DNA from: Pithys albifrons albifrons | Taxonomy: Eukaryota > Chordata > Aves > Passeriformes > Thamnophilidae | Length of the DNA stretch: 64,000 nt | Direction of reading: 5' to 3' | Assembly (NCBI RefSeq): GCF_047495875.1 | Contig: NC_092460.1 | Location: forward strand, 8,236,520 to 8,300,519 | Part shown: in pieces, positions 37,401-52,400 of the stretch | Layout of the letters: each line of letters begins with the position of its first letter | How positions within the stretch are numbered: position 1 is the stretch's first letter | Position numbers and translations under genes: made by a program | Notes under the pieces: generated by a model | Database searches by the model: none | Told to the model about the DNA's origin: nothing | What the model saw: the letters and a program-made list of their open reading frames with translations, nothing else

Positions 37401-40400
37401 CCCCAGAATTACGGAGGAGGGAAATAAAATTGTCTGATCTCAAAAATCCAAATACTGCATTAAACTATAAAAACTTGCAGTTAGCTTTGGGGATGGAAGG
37501 TGATTTTTTGGCTTAGTGTTCCTTTCTTAGAGCAACAGGACACGATTACTTGAAAAGCCTTACAGTGTTACTCCAGTAACCGGCCAGGGGGAGGGAGTGA
37601 AAAGCTTTACTGTAGGAGGTGGCACTTCACACTGTTTTTAATACAGGAATTTGGAGGGCACATGTCCTATATAGTCAGGCCATCAGGGGAATAGAGAATG
37701 ACAAATGTGACATCAATTTTTAAAACGAGATCCAGAAGGGGTTTCAGGCACTGCAGCCCACTTCATCTGATTCTCTGTGGGGCAAACTGCTAGACACTGT
37801 AATAGAAGACAGCAGAGCCAATGAACACTTCAAACACACAGGGGAGAGGTCGCTGAAGAAGTCTATAGACCATCTCGTAGAGAGTAGCATATCAATTTTC
37901 AAAATGTGTGAAAGGGCCTCTCAGAAAATATTACTTTAAAAAACTGATCTGTTTTGGCACCAAAGGAAAACTCGCTTTGTGCACTAACGGGTAAGAGGTG
38001 GGTCTCACCTGCCCAGAATTTTCAGTGTTCAGCTTTCACTGGTGGGACCTTATGGGGTCATAAATGGGCTGCAGAGGAGACAAAGTGTGTTTACGATACA
38101 AAGTTATTCAGGATAATTAGGACAAAAGCTGTTCATGAAGGGAAGCAGAACAATCTTGCAACACTGAGTGGCCGAGTGATAAAATGGCAACTGAAATTCA
38201 ATGTTGACAAATGCAAAGTGATGTACTTGGAAAAAACAACCCTAACTAACTATACATACTGACAGGTTCCCAATTTGCTGTTGCTGTTCAGTGATGAGGT
38301 CTTGGGGTCACAGCTGATGGTCTTCTGGAGGTGTCAGCTGAGTGCTCAGTAGTTGTTAAAAACCAAATAGTATGTTAGGAGGAAGGAAAGTAATGGAAAA
38401 CCAAATGGAAAATATCACTGTGCTCCCACAGAACTCTGCAGTAAAATGAGTCATTAAATACTGTGCACATCTTTGGCCTTTCCATCTTGAAGAGGATATG
38501 GTAAAGAAAGTAAAAAAGGCACAGAGGGAACAAGTCATCATTAAGTCTGGGATGTCTTCCTCCAGCAAACCAAGTGAATAGTTTAGACTTCTTCAAATTT
38601 GAAAATGGATTATTGAGGGGTAATATGGAGGCAGACAGAATCATGTGAGGCATCTAAGTAAAGAGGGAGGTACTTTGTAATGCAAAAACTAGGAGGCACC
38701 AAGAGAAAGTATTAGGCATGAGTTAAAAGCAAAAGAAAGTCTGGTTTTGTGCAAAAAATTGTAGAATTCATTGCCATGGGATGCTTTGGACATCAGAGGC
38801 CTAAAAGGGTTCAAGAAGCAATAAGAAATTTATAGAAGAAAGGTCTGTGAAAGACTGTTAAATGTAATGACGCCAAGAAAATCTCTGGCTAGACAAGGAG
38901 TAGATATAATCCCTGGCTCAGGAAGCCTCTCAGTCTCTGTTCAGTCTTGCCCTCAAACCCTACCCCAGTGGTGCCCTGTAAAAATGTGGTACCTCATCCT
39001 GTATGCCATAGCAAGACAATGCTGCAGCTACCTGAGAGTAAGCCAAAAACTTTCCCTAAACCTTTTTCATTCTAGTACTGAAAAAATTCCAAGGTTGAAT
39101 ACAAAGAGCTGTGTCAGAGACGGGCACTTGTGGTGCAGGATCATGGACTTTATTTTAAAAAGCTATTTGTTGTTCAGTATTAAATTGGGTCCTATATTTC
39201 TAATTTATATCAAAAATTGAAAATTCATGGGACTCAAAGGAAATCTTAACAATTCTGTATATACAAGAAATCCCAGCTATCACCAGACAATAAAGCTGGC
39301 TACTTGCACTATGATTACCCAAAGGGAATAAAGATTCATTTTAGATGTACCTTCCAAGGAAAGATTTGTGAGTTCAAAGTCCTTTTTTACTCTGCACATA
39401 AAACGCTTCCTAAGCACATTCACAAAATATTTAACTGCAATTACAGCTCAATTTAAGAGGAGGAGGGAGTATTCACACAATTTACTTTCAAAGGAATCTT
39501 CATGTAAAACTCAACCCAATATAGCCTACAGCACTCTGCCAAAAAACACAGGAAGAGACTTACACAAAATATAGCAACAAACAAATAGCGGATGTTCACC
39601 TTCCATGTCAGGCAGAGAATGTGTGTGCCTAGTTTAGTCTTTTCTTTTGCAAGTTCAACTTAAACCTCCTGCCATGGAAATTTCTGAAGAGATTTTTGAT
39701 CCTTTTTCCCTTTAACAAAATCTCATGCACTGCCTACCTTTGGGAAGATTTATTTATTCTGTAGTATTGATCACATTCTTTCAGCATCTCCTTGCCATCC
39801 TCATCTCTCTTCCTTTCAGATGTAACAAGCAGATTTTTTTGTAGAAAGCCTGCATGACTGCAGAATCCATTAGCTCTTTTCACCAGTTCCCCATGCATGA
39901 AAGCATGATATGGCTGTGGTACTCTCCATCCAAGGCTAGCAGCCCTGTAACACTGGATTTCCTGTTTAATCTGCAATCCTACTGTTTCTCCATAAAACAA
40001 TAACTCAGTCCTCACTGTAGCTGGCAGATACAACTCCAGCACAAGGACTAAGCCTGGATCTGCCCATACATGAGAAGTTACAGCCCTGGCCACTTCAACA
40101 GCTACTGTATAAATGTGACCTTGGGCTCCACTGTCCCTCAGCCACTCTCAGAACTGGGATTCTGATCTCTGAGTCAGTTTGGGCACTTGAGAAACATTTA
40201 ACCTACAGGCTCTGTGAAAAATCGTTGGTTTCAAATCAGGCCCATGAGGCGCCAGCAGGGCAGAACATCAGCAGTGAAAGGGAGCTGGATGGTTTATCCC
40301 AGACAGAGGTTCCCTTGTTCCGATTCCTCCTTACTCCAGAAGGAGATTTCATTTACTCTTTAAGAAGCTGAGACTTCAGCTATGGAGGAATACATCTGGA

Positions 40401-43400
40401 GTAACTATACTGACTTCAAAGCAGATGCTCCAAGTTTTAAGCCAGCACGGAGAATAGAATTTGGAGCATGCAGCACAGTCAGGGGAGTTTAACTTCCCTT
40501 TGGAGGGGACCCTGTGCTCCCCAGAACAGGAGTAATTGGCCAAAGCTCTCCTCCACTGGCTGCCACAGCACAGCACTCACAGCAGGGAACTCCAGGAGGA
40601 AGGGAAAAAATAAGGCTATTAGAGCAGTGTTTTTCTTTGCTAAAACACAGGCAGAAGGTGTCCAACATTTGTTAATAGCAGTGATTTTGTGACAGCTGAA
40701 GCAAAACCTGCTTAAAGCCAGACCAAGTTTACAGATGTGTTGCTGATTATTTTGAATAATTAAATGGTGTAAAACCCAGCTGTGATGAATAGCACTGGGG
40801 TCACAATTCATAAATAATTGAGAAGAGTGAGTTGCATTTGATCATCCTGATCAAATTCTACTCTCTAGAGAATAAATGTTTGTCCTGAATACCATCAACA
40901 TTGTTAAATGCCTCAATATTCCTGCTCAGCCATCCAGCCAGCAGTCAATTGAACTAAATCACTTTAACACCTTACACATTTGCCTTCCTCATGAATACAA
41001 AATGTTTCTAACTTACACAACGTTTTTTGGACATCAGACAAAGCAGCCACTCTTTACAGACAGTAACCAAACAGCAACAATAAACGTTTTAAATGATCCC
41101 ATTAAAAACAATTCCTGCATACAGTCTTGTCTTTACAGTGTAGTAAGCAAAGAAGCTGTAGATATAAGGCCACCTATTTTGGTTCACTGCCTTGTTTGTA
41201 AGCAGAGCTGCCTCTCTGGTTCACATGTAGCACTCAAACACACCTCCTTTTGCTGCTGGGGAAGCCAGTAGTGCAGGTCCATGTAATTTTCTGGGGCTCC
41301 TGCTTGTCTGAACTTCCAGAAGTTCAGCAGTGACTGTGATTAGACTGAATGAAGGAAAAGCCTGACTCTACAGCCTGTCCTCGTGCTGCTTGATGTTTAC
41401 CGTGCTTGCATAACATGGGTTTTGTAGCCCAGAGGTGGAACTACTTTCAGTTCATTGGAATTACCTCCAAATGAGAGCAGATTTATAGGTCAGAATCTGT
41501 TCCACACAGGTAAAAAGATGCAAATTTTAAAATAGTCACATTAGGTTAACACTACCAACTAAATCCCAAAGCTTTTCTCCTTGGTTTTATTGGAACAAAA
41601 TAACCAACAACCTCAATAGAAATTTTTCCTGAACAGAGCATGAATGATGTCTCAAGAACTGACCCACAGTTTGGGTTTTCATAGAAGACCAAATTCGACA
41701 ACTTTTACTCATTTGAAGCACTGTTTTACTAGTTTTGGGCTACTCAGGGGGTATGTGACTTTTCAGTGTGACTAAGAGGAGCAAATTCTGGACCAAGAAG
41801 AGTAAAATAATCTGCACATTGTAAGAAAAACTTGGAGTTAAAAACAATTGTTTGTATCTTCATGTTGTTTCTGGGGGCTTGCAGGCAGTTTTTCCTATTT
41901 AATAAAAACTTAGGAGGGTTCCCCCTTAAAGGCACCAAATCTGTGGTGGTTTAGAAAGCATCTGTAAATGTCCAGTCCCACATTGCTCATACCCAGTATC
42001 AAATTGGTATTATCCTGTTCCTTCTGATACATTTGAGCACTGCATTTACCTGACATGACAGCCTCACACAGCTGTCACACAGTCCCTAATTATTAATACA
42101 CAATTAACTTCAGGAAAACAACAGTTTATTGTTGGATCATTAAATTGTACCTCAAAGTCTTCTGAGAACCCATGCTGGTTATTAGAATACAGCTCACTGA
42201 TGTGTTTAACAAACTGCTTGACTGGAATTGCTTCCATATCATCTGTAGGAAAAAAAAAAGGAGATATTCAGAGTTGGTCTTTGTCTCACACATAAAGCTT
42301 TAGGGTAGGAAGTCTTCACTCAGTACTGCTTAGACCCGCTAGTTCCCAGGGGCAGAGCTAGTTCAATAGGCAGTAATAGAAATCTTGATAAATCTGGCCA
42401 ATTTTGAGGTAAACATTTCATATTGTATTTCCAATTCTAAGCAGTACAATTACAAATACTGAGAGCCTGTTCCCTGGGATGTTAATTTACAAAGTCCAAT
42501 TGAAGTTCAAGGATCATTTAACTCTTGCTCACAGTTTGAAGATGGCTGTGGGTGGGATGAAGAGGCCTCCTCTTCTTTCACATTGTATAAAAAGAACAGA
42601 AGAAACCCAAAATGTGAAAGTACAGTTGACAATTACTCTCAGTAAGATTTTACCAGACTGAGCAGACACACAGGCCTTTCTCAGCAAAGTTATGAACTTT
42701 TTCCCTTTTACACAATGATGTAGAATCCAACTGGACTTAGCACTAAACTGCTTCTGAGCAAAGGAACAGACAAATATAACAGCCACACTAATTTGAGTTC
42801 TCTCTCATGCCAGACGCTATTAACAACATTGAATATGTATTCCACTGGACCATTTGTTCTTGCTCAGCACAGTGCAAATTCCACCCAATATACCAATAAA
42901 TCACCCACAGACATTTTCTTAAAAGAAAGAAGCTGAAGGCTTGAATTGAATTAAAGACAAACAAGAGTGTTTCGAGCACCTGGGACTCGGCAGATTCTAA
43001 TAAAGCTGAGGTGTGTAGGATGGCTGCCCCATTTCTCTCTCTCCCTCTCTCAAGAAAGGCCTAGATGTTGTTACAACCACCACTGCAGTTGGTAAAAACA
43101 CTGTACTTGCCAACATTCACCAGTTAATATTTTCAGTCTGGCATTTAAAAAATGCAAATTGCTGTACAACTGTGATTACTTTCAGTATGTGAAATAATCT
43201 ATTGCCTGATGGCTACTATTGTCTGATTGCATGATTTTATGGCGATACTCTGGCATTTATATATTCCATTTAATATTCTTCTGAAGATTGCATCCAGTTT
43301 ATGTTTACTCCAAGTAATTCAGTGGTGTATTTTTGCTCCCATTTAGCAGCCATATGGTTTGGTGCTACAGCTGCATTATAATCTGGATTCTTTTCCTTTT

Positions 43401-46400
43401 AAACATCTACATTATGATAGAAAAAATCCAAATATTTCTACAGATACTTAGCAAAATTTAACGATAAATAAATAGATGTGACATTTACTGTATTCAGAGT
43501 GAAAGATCTTTGGCAGCTAAAACCTCTAAGCTGTCACACACGCTTTTCTTAGTAAAGGGTATGAAGATCTGTATGTGTAAATGAGGTTCTAGTTTGGCAA
43601 GAATTTTATAGATCCCTGACAATCTGATTTCTTTCCAGCTGATGGCAGTTAATATTGACCATGTCATTACTTCCCCCCTTTTATTTTATCAGGTAAGGCT
43701 CTAAGGTGGCTTTCTGCACCTATTGACATTTTCAGATTTCAATCAGGTCTCTTCTATTTTATTTACAAGGGCCAATTGTTCAAGATATGCTTGCAATCTG
43801 GTCACCTCACAGTATAGTAATGCTACTTTAATTAACCACATGCTCATTTACTGAGTAATACAGAATTTGAAAGATTTGACAAGTATGCTCCTTTTAGCAA
43901 AAAGCTGCAGCCTACAGAAATGCTGGCATTTTAAAATATTTAAGTGATAACATTTATTCTATGTAATATTGAGAATATCATCATCTCGTAACAACATTTG
44001 TATTAATATTTTTGCAGCCAAGACACTTGAATGGAATGATCTATAGGAACAGAATTCAATAGCAAGAATTTGTAAAACAGTATTTCCTCTCCTGAAAAGT
44101 AACCTATATATCCTAGATTTCCTTGAAAATAGCTTATGGTATGATAGCAATTTCATAGAGTCTCACAGGAAAAGTTCCATGGCTATCATTTGTTTTATTC
44201 CTTGCATAGTCTAGCTCAGCTGAGATCAAGGATTCTCTGCAGCAGGCCAGTGTGTCCCATTTAGGTTTGCAGAAGGCAGAATTTAATTTTAATTGTGATC
44301 TGTGAGCCAAAAAATACATTAGAGATAACGTGCTCTCCAGTCCATTGAATTCCCACCAATTTCAAGGATGGGTCTGCACCAGAGATCCATGGCAAAGTAT
44401 GGTTAGTTCTTTTTATCATTGTCACTACATGGTGGCAGTGTGTCTCTATCCTTACAGCCACTGCTACTTCACTTCTCTGTTGTTGAGTGTTCTTTAGAGT
44501 TTCTCCTCCCTTTTTCCTCTTCTCCATTTTCATTCCAATTCTGTTCAGGAGCCCGAAGCCAATACAGTTTCTTACCCTATTTGATAACATGGGCAACAAT
44601 TACACATTAAATAAATCAAATAGGAAATACTGATGACATACGATCTCACTGGCTTGCAGGAAAATGAAGGTGCTTATAAACTTGGGAAAACCATATTGCA
44701 ACCAATGTAATTATTACGTTACTAGGAAGATTAAAATCAGAACCAGGAAAGTTAGAAACTCAAAAAACTCTATGTTTTCCAGTTTTCAAACTGGTGGGTA
44801 ACATGGTCCTAGAGACTGTGACTGGGACAGGCACAGGCCTGCACGGATGGGCAGCCTGCAGTGTGGTAGGACAAGAAAGCAGCTGTACATGAGATACAGC
44901 CTATTATATTAACCAATGGAACAGGACAGCATTAAAGTAATTTGGGCCTGTATTCTTCTATTCGCAACGTCCAACTCCAAACTCCCACCCAGGAACACAA
45001 ATTACCTTAGCTGGGTCCATGCTTACCCAGCCATGGGCATCTTGCCAGATCTCTGGTAAAATATGTACCAACATCCTCAGCACTCTGGAATGGTATCTGC
45101 TCTGACTTTATCTGAAGATGGCTGTGACCTTCATGCACAGAATCTGTTTTTCCTTGCACTATCGTCAGCCTAGGCTTTGGTTAAGCCTTCTTTCCATCTT
45201 AAAGTAAATAGACTTCAATGACTATAATTCTTTTAGTCGATTGAAGAGATTAATAGAATCCTATAATGGCCAATTAGCAGCTCCCCGTAGTTCTGCCCAT
45301 ATTCCCTTTTGCGTCATAGACTTTTTCCCTGAAAGAAGCTGGAGTGACATTTGATATTGTCAGTGTGATCCTTACATTTCACAAGGCCTACACATTATTC
45401 GAAGAGAAGAGGGAGATGTTTTAATAACACACCTTCACCCCTAACACTGCAGATATAATTACAGTTCTGTCTAGCTTGGGTTTAGCCATCTGTTTTATCA
45501 GTGTCAATAAAGCGATTCTGTATTTACTTCACTATGAAAGTTGAATCTGGCACCATAATAATGTACTAACCCTTTGCGTTACATGGAGAAAGAAGTATTC
45601 TTAGATGGACAGGGACAAAGGGCTCCAGAACTGTATATCTACTTATTATTATTATAAACAATATGAATTTTAGTAATATTTTTCATAATCAGCTACTACT
45701 GAAGCTGAAAGGTGGGGGGTGTGTTTATTTACTGTGCTAGATATTTAATATGTTGGTGGAGTTCCCATCTTCACTTGCTGGCCCAAGACAAGTACCTGAG
45801 AGGAGTATCAAATAAACCCAAGGGGTAGCACAATGCAGCTCATTCATTGCTATAAAGACACAATGTCAAGAAGAAAGTCATGTTCTTTTAAAAAAATTAT
45901 TGTAGAGGAAAACCTTCAGTAGTACCTCCTTTTTAAAGAAATGGCAATTGTCAATGCAGAGTATTAGTACATTCCCTTGTAAGACAGGTACCTTCAAAAG
46001 AAGCCTGAAGTGTATAGAAGCAAGAAAGTTCAAATAGGGTTACATTTTAAGTTTGGATAATTAGTAATCCTACCAGGAAGGATTTTCCCATAGCTCCCAC
46101 TTAATAAGCTGCTTGTGTAATGTTAAAGCAATAGGGGCCAATTTCAAAAGAAAAATAGGATATCCTATCAGAAATGACATTTCCACATAATAGGGTCTCC
46201 AATTCATTTTGATTAATTTATAGCCTGAGAGCCCACAGGATAGTTTAGTGGCATTGTATCTGAATAGATGGGTTTGGGTCAGGAATTAATCCAGAAGGTC
46301 AAACACAAAGTGCTTCCTCATATTACCTTTATTTAGTTTGGAGTTTTGGTGTTTCTGAACACCAGATGTTTCACACACATGACAAAGTCTTGGTAAGAAA

Positions 46401-49400
46401 ATTCTCTGTGTCTTTCATTCTCCTTGTAAGCGCTTTCTGTTTTATTTTCTATTATCTTTCCCAGCCTACTAAATCCAATATACTCCTTGTACCTTATGCC
46501 TTATTTTTACCATGAAATCTGATTTCCTTTGTTTGTTAGTGGCTGCACTTCAGTCTCTCATTTGCAAAGCCACCTGGATTCATGTGCCATAGCTGCCACG
46601 TGCCTTGGCCCATCTGCTCCAGCAGGAGCCACTTACTGCACCGCTCAGCAGCCCTGTGCCATCCCTGCATCTCAGGAGCACCTCCATCAATTCTCAGTGT
46701 GCTCTTCACAGCTGGCTTCAGCCAGAGGACAAGGGGATTCTCCCACTCCCCTCTCTCTGCCTGCAGGGCTGAGCAGTGAACTGAATCAGCCTGCTGATCT
46801 GGCTGATGGCTGTAAGAAAGGATTAACTCATTTGTGGGGAAGTGGAAGAGGATTGGTTGGCAGTGGGATAGTTGAGTTGATCCTACTGATTATGAAGAAG
46901 AATAGCGAAGTGGTAGGGAAGCTGCCCTTTCTGAAAGCAGCACAAACTTAACTTGTCTTATGATGATCATGAAACCAGTGATACTGTTAGTGACATTAAT
47001 CCTGGAGAATCCACATTCTCAGTTCTCATTTTCTACAAAAAGTCTTCCCAAAATATCTACCAATAGGATCTTAACAGGACTGCATTTGACCTTTTAACTC
47101 ACCGAAAAACAACATATCTGAAAAATGCTTCCCCATATCCATAGCAAACAAGCACCTTTTTGTTCCCAGCAGCACTCAACCCTGGGATGTCAATTCATCT
47201 TTTACCCTCCTACCTTCCGCTGCTAGAGAGAACATGGAATGCAATCACAGGAATTTTTAAAAGATATTTACTTATTGTTAAACACATTCAGTAAGGTTTA
47301 TGGGTTTTTACTTTTTACAAAGAGTGACAGAAAAATTCTGCAAGCAGCTGGAATATCTAACATCAAAATTTAGGATGCATATTATCTAAAACAGTTTAAC
47401 AGCCATTCAATAAGCTACAGCACATACCAGAGTGAAGGCTGCAGAGCTATGGCAGAAGTAACCATGTGGAGTGTGATTCCTACAGATTCATGTCCACAAT
47501 GAGCAATGGGCCACTCATAGCTCAGATTTAAACACGATCTGTGCAGCTGCACCACATAATATGAGAGTGCACACAACACAAGGTATTAAATGGGAATGTA
47601 AAGCCCAAATTCTCCTGTATTTGGTCTGTCTCTAGTAGAGTAGCTGATCATAAAGAACACTGCGAGGATTAATAGCACATCCTTGGGCAAAGTTCTGCCC
47701 CAGTAGAGGTTATTGAAAAATGCCTATCAATTCCACTAAGGTCAGGTGTCCACCTCTAGAGAGAAGTTTAGACAAAACCATACAGACCTACAGATGGACT
47801 GTACACTCCAAAGTGAACATACTTATGAGTACCAGAAACTTTGCACGCTGCTCACATTTTGGCACTGATTGAATTTGAAATGTCTAAGCAGGCAACTTCA
47901 TAGCCACATCCTGCCCCAACCCACTCCACGAGTAATTCCACACGTATGACAGGGCGGTGCCCAGCTTTCTTCAAACCATTTTAGATTTAATGCATTTGAA
48001 TTACACACATTTCTATTGTCAGAGCTTTTAATTATGCTGGCTTTTCTTGCATAACTATTTAAAATTAGAATGCAATTGAAGCCATTGTGTTTCATTTGGA
48101 ATAACTAATCTTTCTGACTGATCACACTGATGTATAAAAAACAGCCAGAAATCAGTTTTATTTGTATAATACAAGTATCAATTAATTTATGATAAAGTCA
48201 TGAAAAACGTTAAAACTGAGAAGGTGTTTACTTTCCGTGGAGACTATATCTGCATATATACTAAAAAGGCAATGCAGTAGGTTTCATTCCAGGAGATCAA
48301 ACTCCCTGCTGAAGATCTCTAAGACTGGCATCCTCCTGAAGCCACTGACCTCAATAATTAAGACAAATTATAAATTAAAGTAAATTAAGATGAATAAGAA
48401 ATCATTAAGAGATGATTACTGGGGGCACTACTGTCCATTAATGCTCACATTTTTGTAATCGTGTTTATGAAGGACTGTTTTTAATAAAAGACACCTTTCA
48501 AAGTGAAAAGGCATGGAAAACACTTTGAATACATTTGAAGGTCCTGGAAAGATGGGCATGCTAAAAGAAAAACAGGAGTCCTTTCAGCAAGATAATTGCT
48601 ATCTATTTGTTATAATCAAGTCAAATGAACACAAGGACACATTTCTGATAAAGGGGCAACACATGAAAAAGCAGAATATGAAAAATCACCTGTGTAATTC
48701 TGTAGCTACATTCATCTCTCCTGCTTCAAGACTTAATCTACTACGATGCTATTAGCCATGTGTCAGTCAGGAATATAAAGATGTTAATGATAAAATTTTA
48801 TATGTGTCAAAATAAGAGCTCAGTTTAAATCTGCTTGTACAAATCTTTGATTAGGTTATCATTAATTATAAATGTAATAGCAATACACTTCTTCCCTTTA
48901 AGCAAAAAACCAATTTCAGTTCTAGAGAATGAAATAATGTGGATTTTCCCTCAGCACAGGCATTAAACATGGTCTTATTTGGTATTGCCTACTAAGGAAC
49001 ACAATTTTAATCTCACACACTTCCATCCTCAGGTCCCATTCATGACATGAATTACACACATTCCTTACATTTGAGCACAAGAATGTTCAACTTCAGGACT
49101 CTCCACCTCAGTGCAACAGCTCTCAGAAAAGGATCTATCCACATTTCACTTGGCCACCATAAAAACATGTTCTGTGATATAGCCATCTTCTGATGCCTCC
49201 ATTAAAAGTACCATGATCAGATATCATACCATAAATTCTTCAGTGTACTGCAGGAGCAGGGTTGGTAGCAGAGCAAAAGGAAGGTGGATGTTCCCTAAAA
49301 TACCTTGATATTTTCTTGGCTTCAGAGGATGGCTGTGTTTGCAATATTGCATTCATGAATTTAATTGAAGCTGAAGATGGGTACAATTCACAATATGGTG

Positions 49401-52400
49401 CTGGAACATAAATCCGCAGGGAGCAGAAAGCAGAAATAAAGTCTTAAACAGCTGAAGAGCACTACCTCTGTGCTCAGTGAAGAGCTTCATGCCCTTGAGA
49501 AATAAGTCCTCAGCTGCAGTTAGTGCTGTTCCCTGTACCTTGCCAGTCTCTAGCAAGGCTCACTGTGCTCAGTGCAGTGTCATTGCTGTGGTCACAGGTG
49601 TGTCCTGCTCTTGGCTCTTTAGCTCTGGGGATGCAACTTAAGAAAGCCACACCTTAGGAGAAAACAGTGAGATACCAAGCCTATGTTGGGAACCTGCAGC
49701 TTCCTTGTCAACTGAGATATCTCATTACAGTTTCTTAATAGAAACACTTCGTCACAGAGTGGATGCTACTAGAACATGTCAGAAGTGCAGGAGCCGAGCC
49801 TGTAAAAAACACATTAAGTCTGACCACTGACATTTGCCAGGAGAGGTTCAAGGCAACCATGGTTATTGAAGAGCTAAGAATTTTTAATAAGATGGACTTG
49901 TGATGGGACTCCTTATAACCATGGGAAGACAGAGGGAAATGAAGGAGGGTCATGGCTGCATTGGTCTTCACACCATCCCTTGAATATAAGACATGGTCAA
50001 AACACCTTTTCACTGCAATGAAATTGGCTACTGTGTTATTTCCTGGGCTCATGCACCCCCAGCTGAAGAAGCACGAGAGCATTTTTCCATTAGATTCTGC
50101 CACTATTTACTTTAAATACAATATTAAAATTCTGGACTAGTCAAAATATTAATTTACTGGCATTTAAACCTAAAACTGAACACACTGTGATCCAAGAACT
50201 GGGAAATGTTCCTTAGTCTTGTAGTCTAGTCTGAAATGACTGGAATCACTTCTGAGAAATTTTATTTACACTAAAAATATAAGATGTGAAAGACTTTGTA
50301 AAACTATGCTAAATGAATCAGCTGCATTGGCCAGCCATTATGTTCTTTATGGTCTGTGTTTCTCGGGACTGTGGCCAAAACTACACAGAGTTTTGGGCTC
50401 TGCCATTGTGTCAAGTGCCAACTATCTCTGTACTGCTCTCACAAGTTCTACTGACCTCAGTGCCCATGGGCTGGGCAAGGAAACAGCAAAGCCACAGCAA
50501 GATGAAGAATAATGCTCCTCTCAAGAGCAGGAAAGCTCTGAGATAAAGGAGAGGAGGAAGGTTGCAGTGGAATTTGTGCTCATTCCACTGTTGATATCGT
50601 CTAAGTTGCACAGAGGTGAACGTCTGCACTGCTGTAGTGGAGCAGCTCTTGTGATGAGAAGAAAGAAAAACTGGTTGTCAGGGTTGCAAAACACACAGGT
50701 CTGCAGCTATGACACTGCTGCTGTTGTTACTTGCTAACTCTACTGCAAAGGGTCAAGTCCAGAAAGATGCAAGAAAGTCAGGCAGATACTGACCCAGCAG
50801 TGGAAAAGACCAACAAACAGAAGCAGGAGCAGGTTTGCTGAGTGAGATCTTTCCAAGACCAGATGTTTTAGTGAAGAGATCCAGGCAAAGATGATGTAGA
50901 TGTGGCCAAAATTAACTGAGCGTAGAGGCAAAGGGAGAAGGTACGGAGAGATAATTTTGTTGGGCTTAATGGTAGGGGAGTTTTCAGAAACCTGCCATTG
51001 ATTACAGATGTATTACTGTCAGGTGCAGGGCTTATGTGAGCTGAGATTTATACCTCAGATGTAATATCCAGTGGGTGATTCAGTTAATGATAACTCCTTT
51101 GTCCTATACTTCTCTAGATCAAGCAGTGCAGATAATTATGAATAATGATAATGATTTGGATCTCAGAGAGAATTTGCACAGATAAGCACACACCTATGGG
51201 TGATGTGGCCTCATGCACAATAATTAAGCACATATGCCAAGGGAAGTGAAACAGAAAATGGGTAAAATCATTCCCTTACGTGTTTTTTTTAGATTTCACA
51301 CCTCAAAAGTTGTAAATGTGTGCCTATGTCAGGTAGCTGGCAGATTGATTTAGAGTTCATAGACCTGAGAAAACAGAGGGTTTGCATAAACAGGAGCAGG
51401 ATGGGGTGCAGAAATAAACACAAACGCTACCTCTGATCATGCCAACACATCATGGAGCAGAGTGGTGGCACACAGAGACACCAGTGCTGCTTCTGAAACC
51501 TCTTGAGCTGCGTCAGGATGTCGCTATGCCTGGCTCCCAGACACCTGGCAGAGCCACCCCACACCTGGGCCAGGACCAGCCAACCCAAACCCACTCAGTC
51601 TCCTCCACCAAGCAGCTCCCTGCATGCTGTAGATGGGCCTTGGCAAACCTGCTGAACACCTTCAGTCACACTGCTCTAAACTGCCATCAGTGTGTTAGCT
51701 TGCTCTTAACCAAGAGTGGAAGTTGGTCCACTGAATTGTAGGAGGTAGAGGCACAGGCATCTAGTCAAGTTTCTCTTGTAAGGATGGGGTTTCACAAGCT
51801 AACAAGGCTACTTCAAAAAACTAATTTCTGTGAAAATGCCACTTAAATTTCGCTTCTAGAATCAACATGGCGAGTAAGAGTTTCTCAAGCCCTCTGGCAG
51901 CTTCCAGAGGAAAAGTTCAGAGGCTTATCATTTCATCAGTTGCCATCAGTTCAAAGGAGAATTTTGTCATTTCATGTCTTTAAGGCATTTCAGTGGGCTG
52001 TCTATGTGGGAGCAGCAGCTGACGTCAAGGAAGACTGTCATTTAGCAACAGGTATATGGGGGAAAACAGCCTTCTCCTACATCTCCAAACATGGAGAACA
52101 GCTAGGAAAGCTTAAAGATCTTTCCAGGCATTATCTCACATCTTTGGGAGAAAAACATTGTAACTGGAATTTATCTCGACTAACTTTGAGCTTCATTATG
52201 GACTCCCTGCACAGGCAGTAGTTAATCCACACAGTGAGGCCCTTTCAAAGGGTGATTTGGCTTTTGGTGACCTGAATAGCTTTACTGTCAGTGCCAAGAT
52301 CTTCAAATTCCCCAGTTCATTCTCTCTGAAGATTTTCTGGACATGACTCAGCTTCAGACTAAGGCCCCTCCATTTGGATGTCTGTATGCAGCTGTCTATA

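Larger units (their letters stand above)
32244..42150 (-). other. PTPRG intron between inferred exons 16 and 17
   Basis: About 9.9 kb. It holds a CR1-like LINE fragment (37.68-38.87 kb), a short inverted repeat with three related AT-rich motifs near 34.2 kb, and a TAAT-rich candidate regulatory patch near 35.6-35.8 kb. No additional coding exon was recognised; the flanking exons join directly at E61/E62 as expected. Confidence 0.9.

Noticed and set aside
37954..38262. Plus-strand 102-codon open frame as a host gene
   Set aside because: Its sequence is the end of a CR1-type reverse transcriptase frame within a decayed LINE.
46529..46951. 140-codon plus-strand open frame in the large intron
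   Set aside because: Composition of Ser/Ala/Pro/Leu with no recognisable motif, an overlapping alternative frame, and no exon-like borders. Treated as chance.
49735..50103. 122-codon minus-strand open frame in an intron
   Set aside because: No family resemblance and no need for an exon here; the flanking PTPRG exons join exactly.
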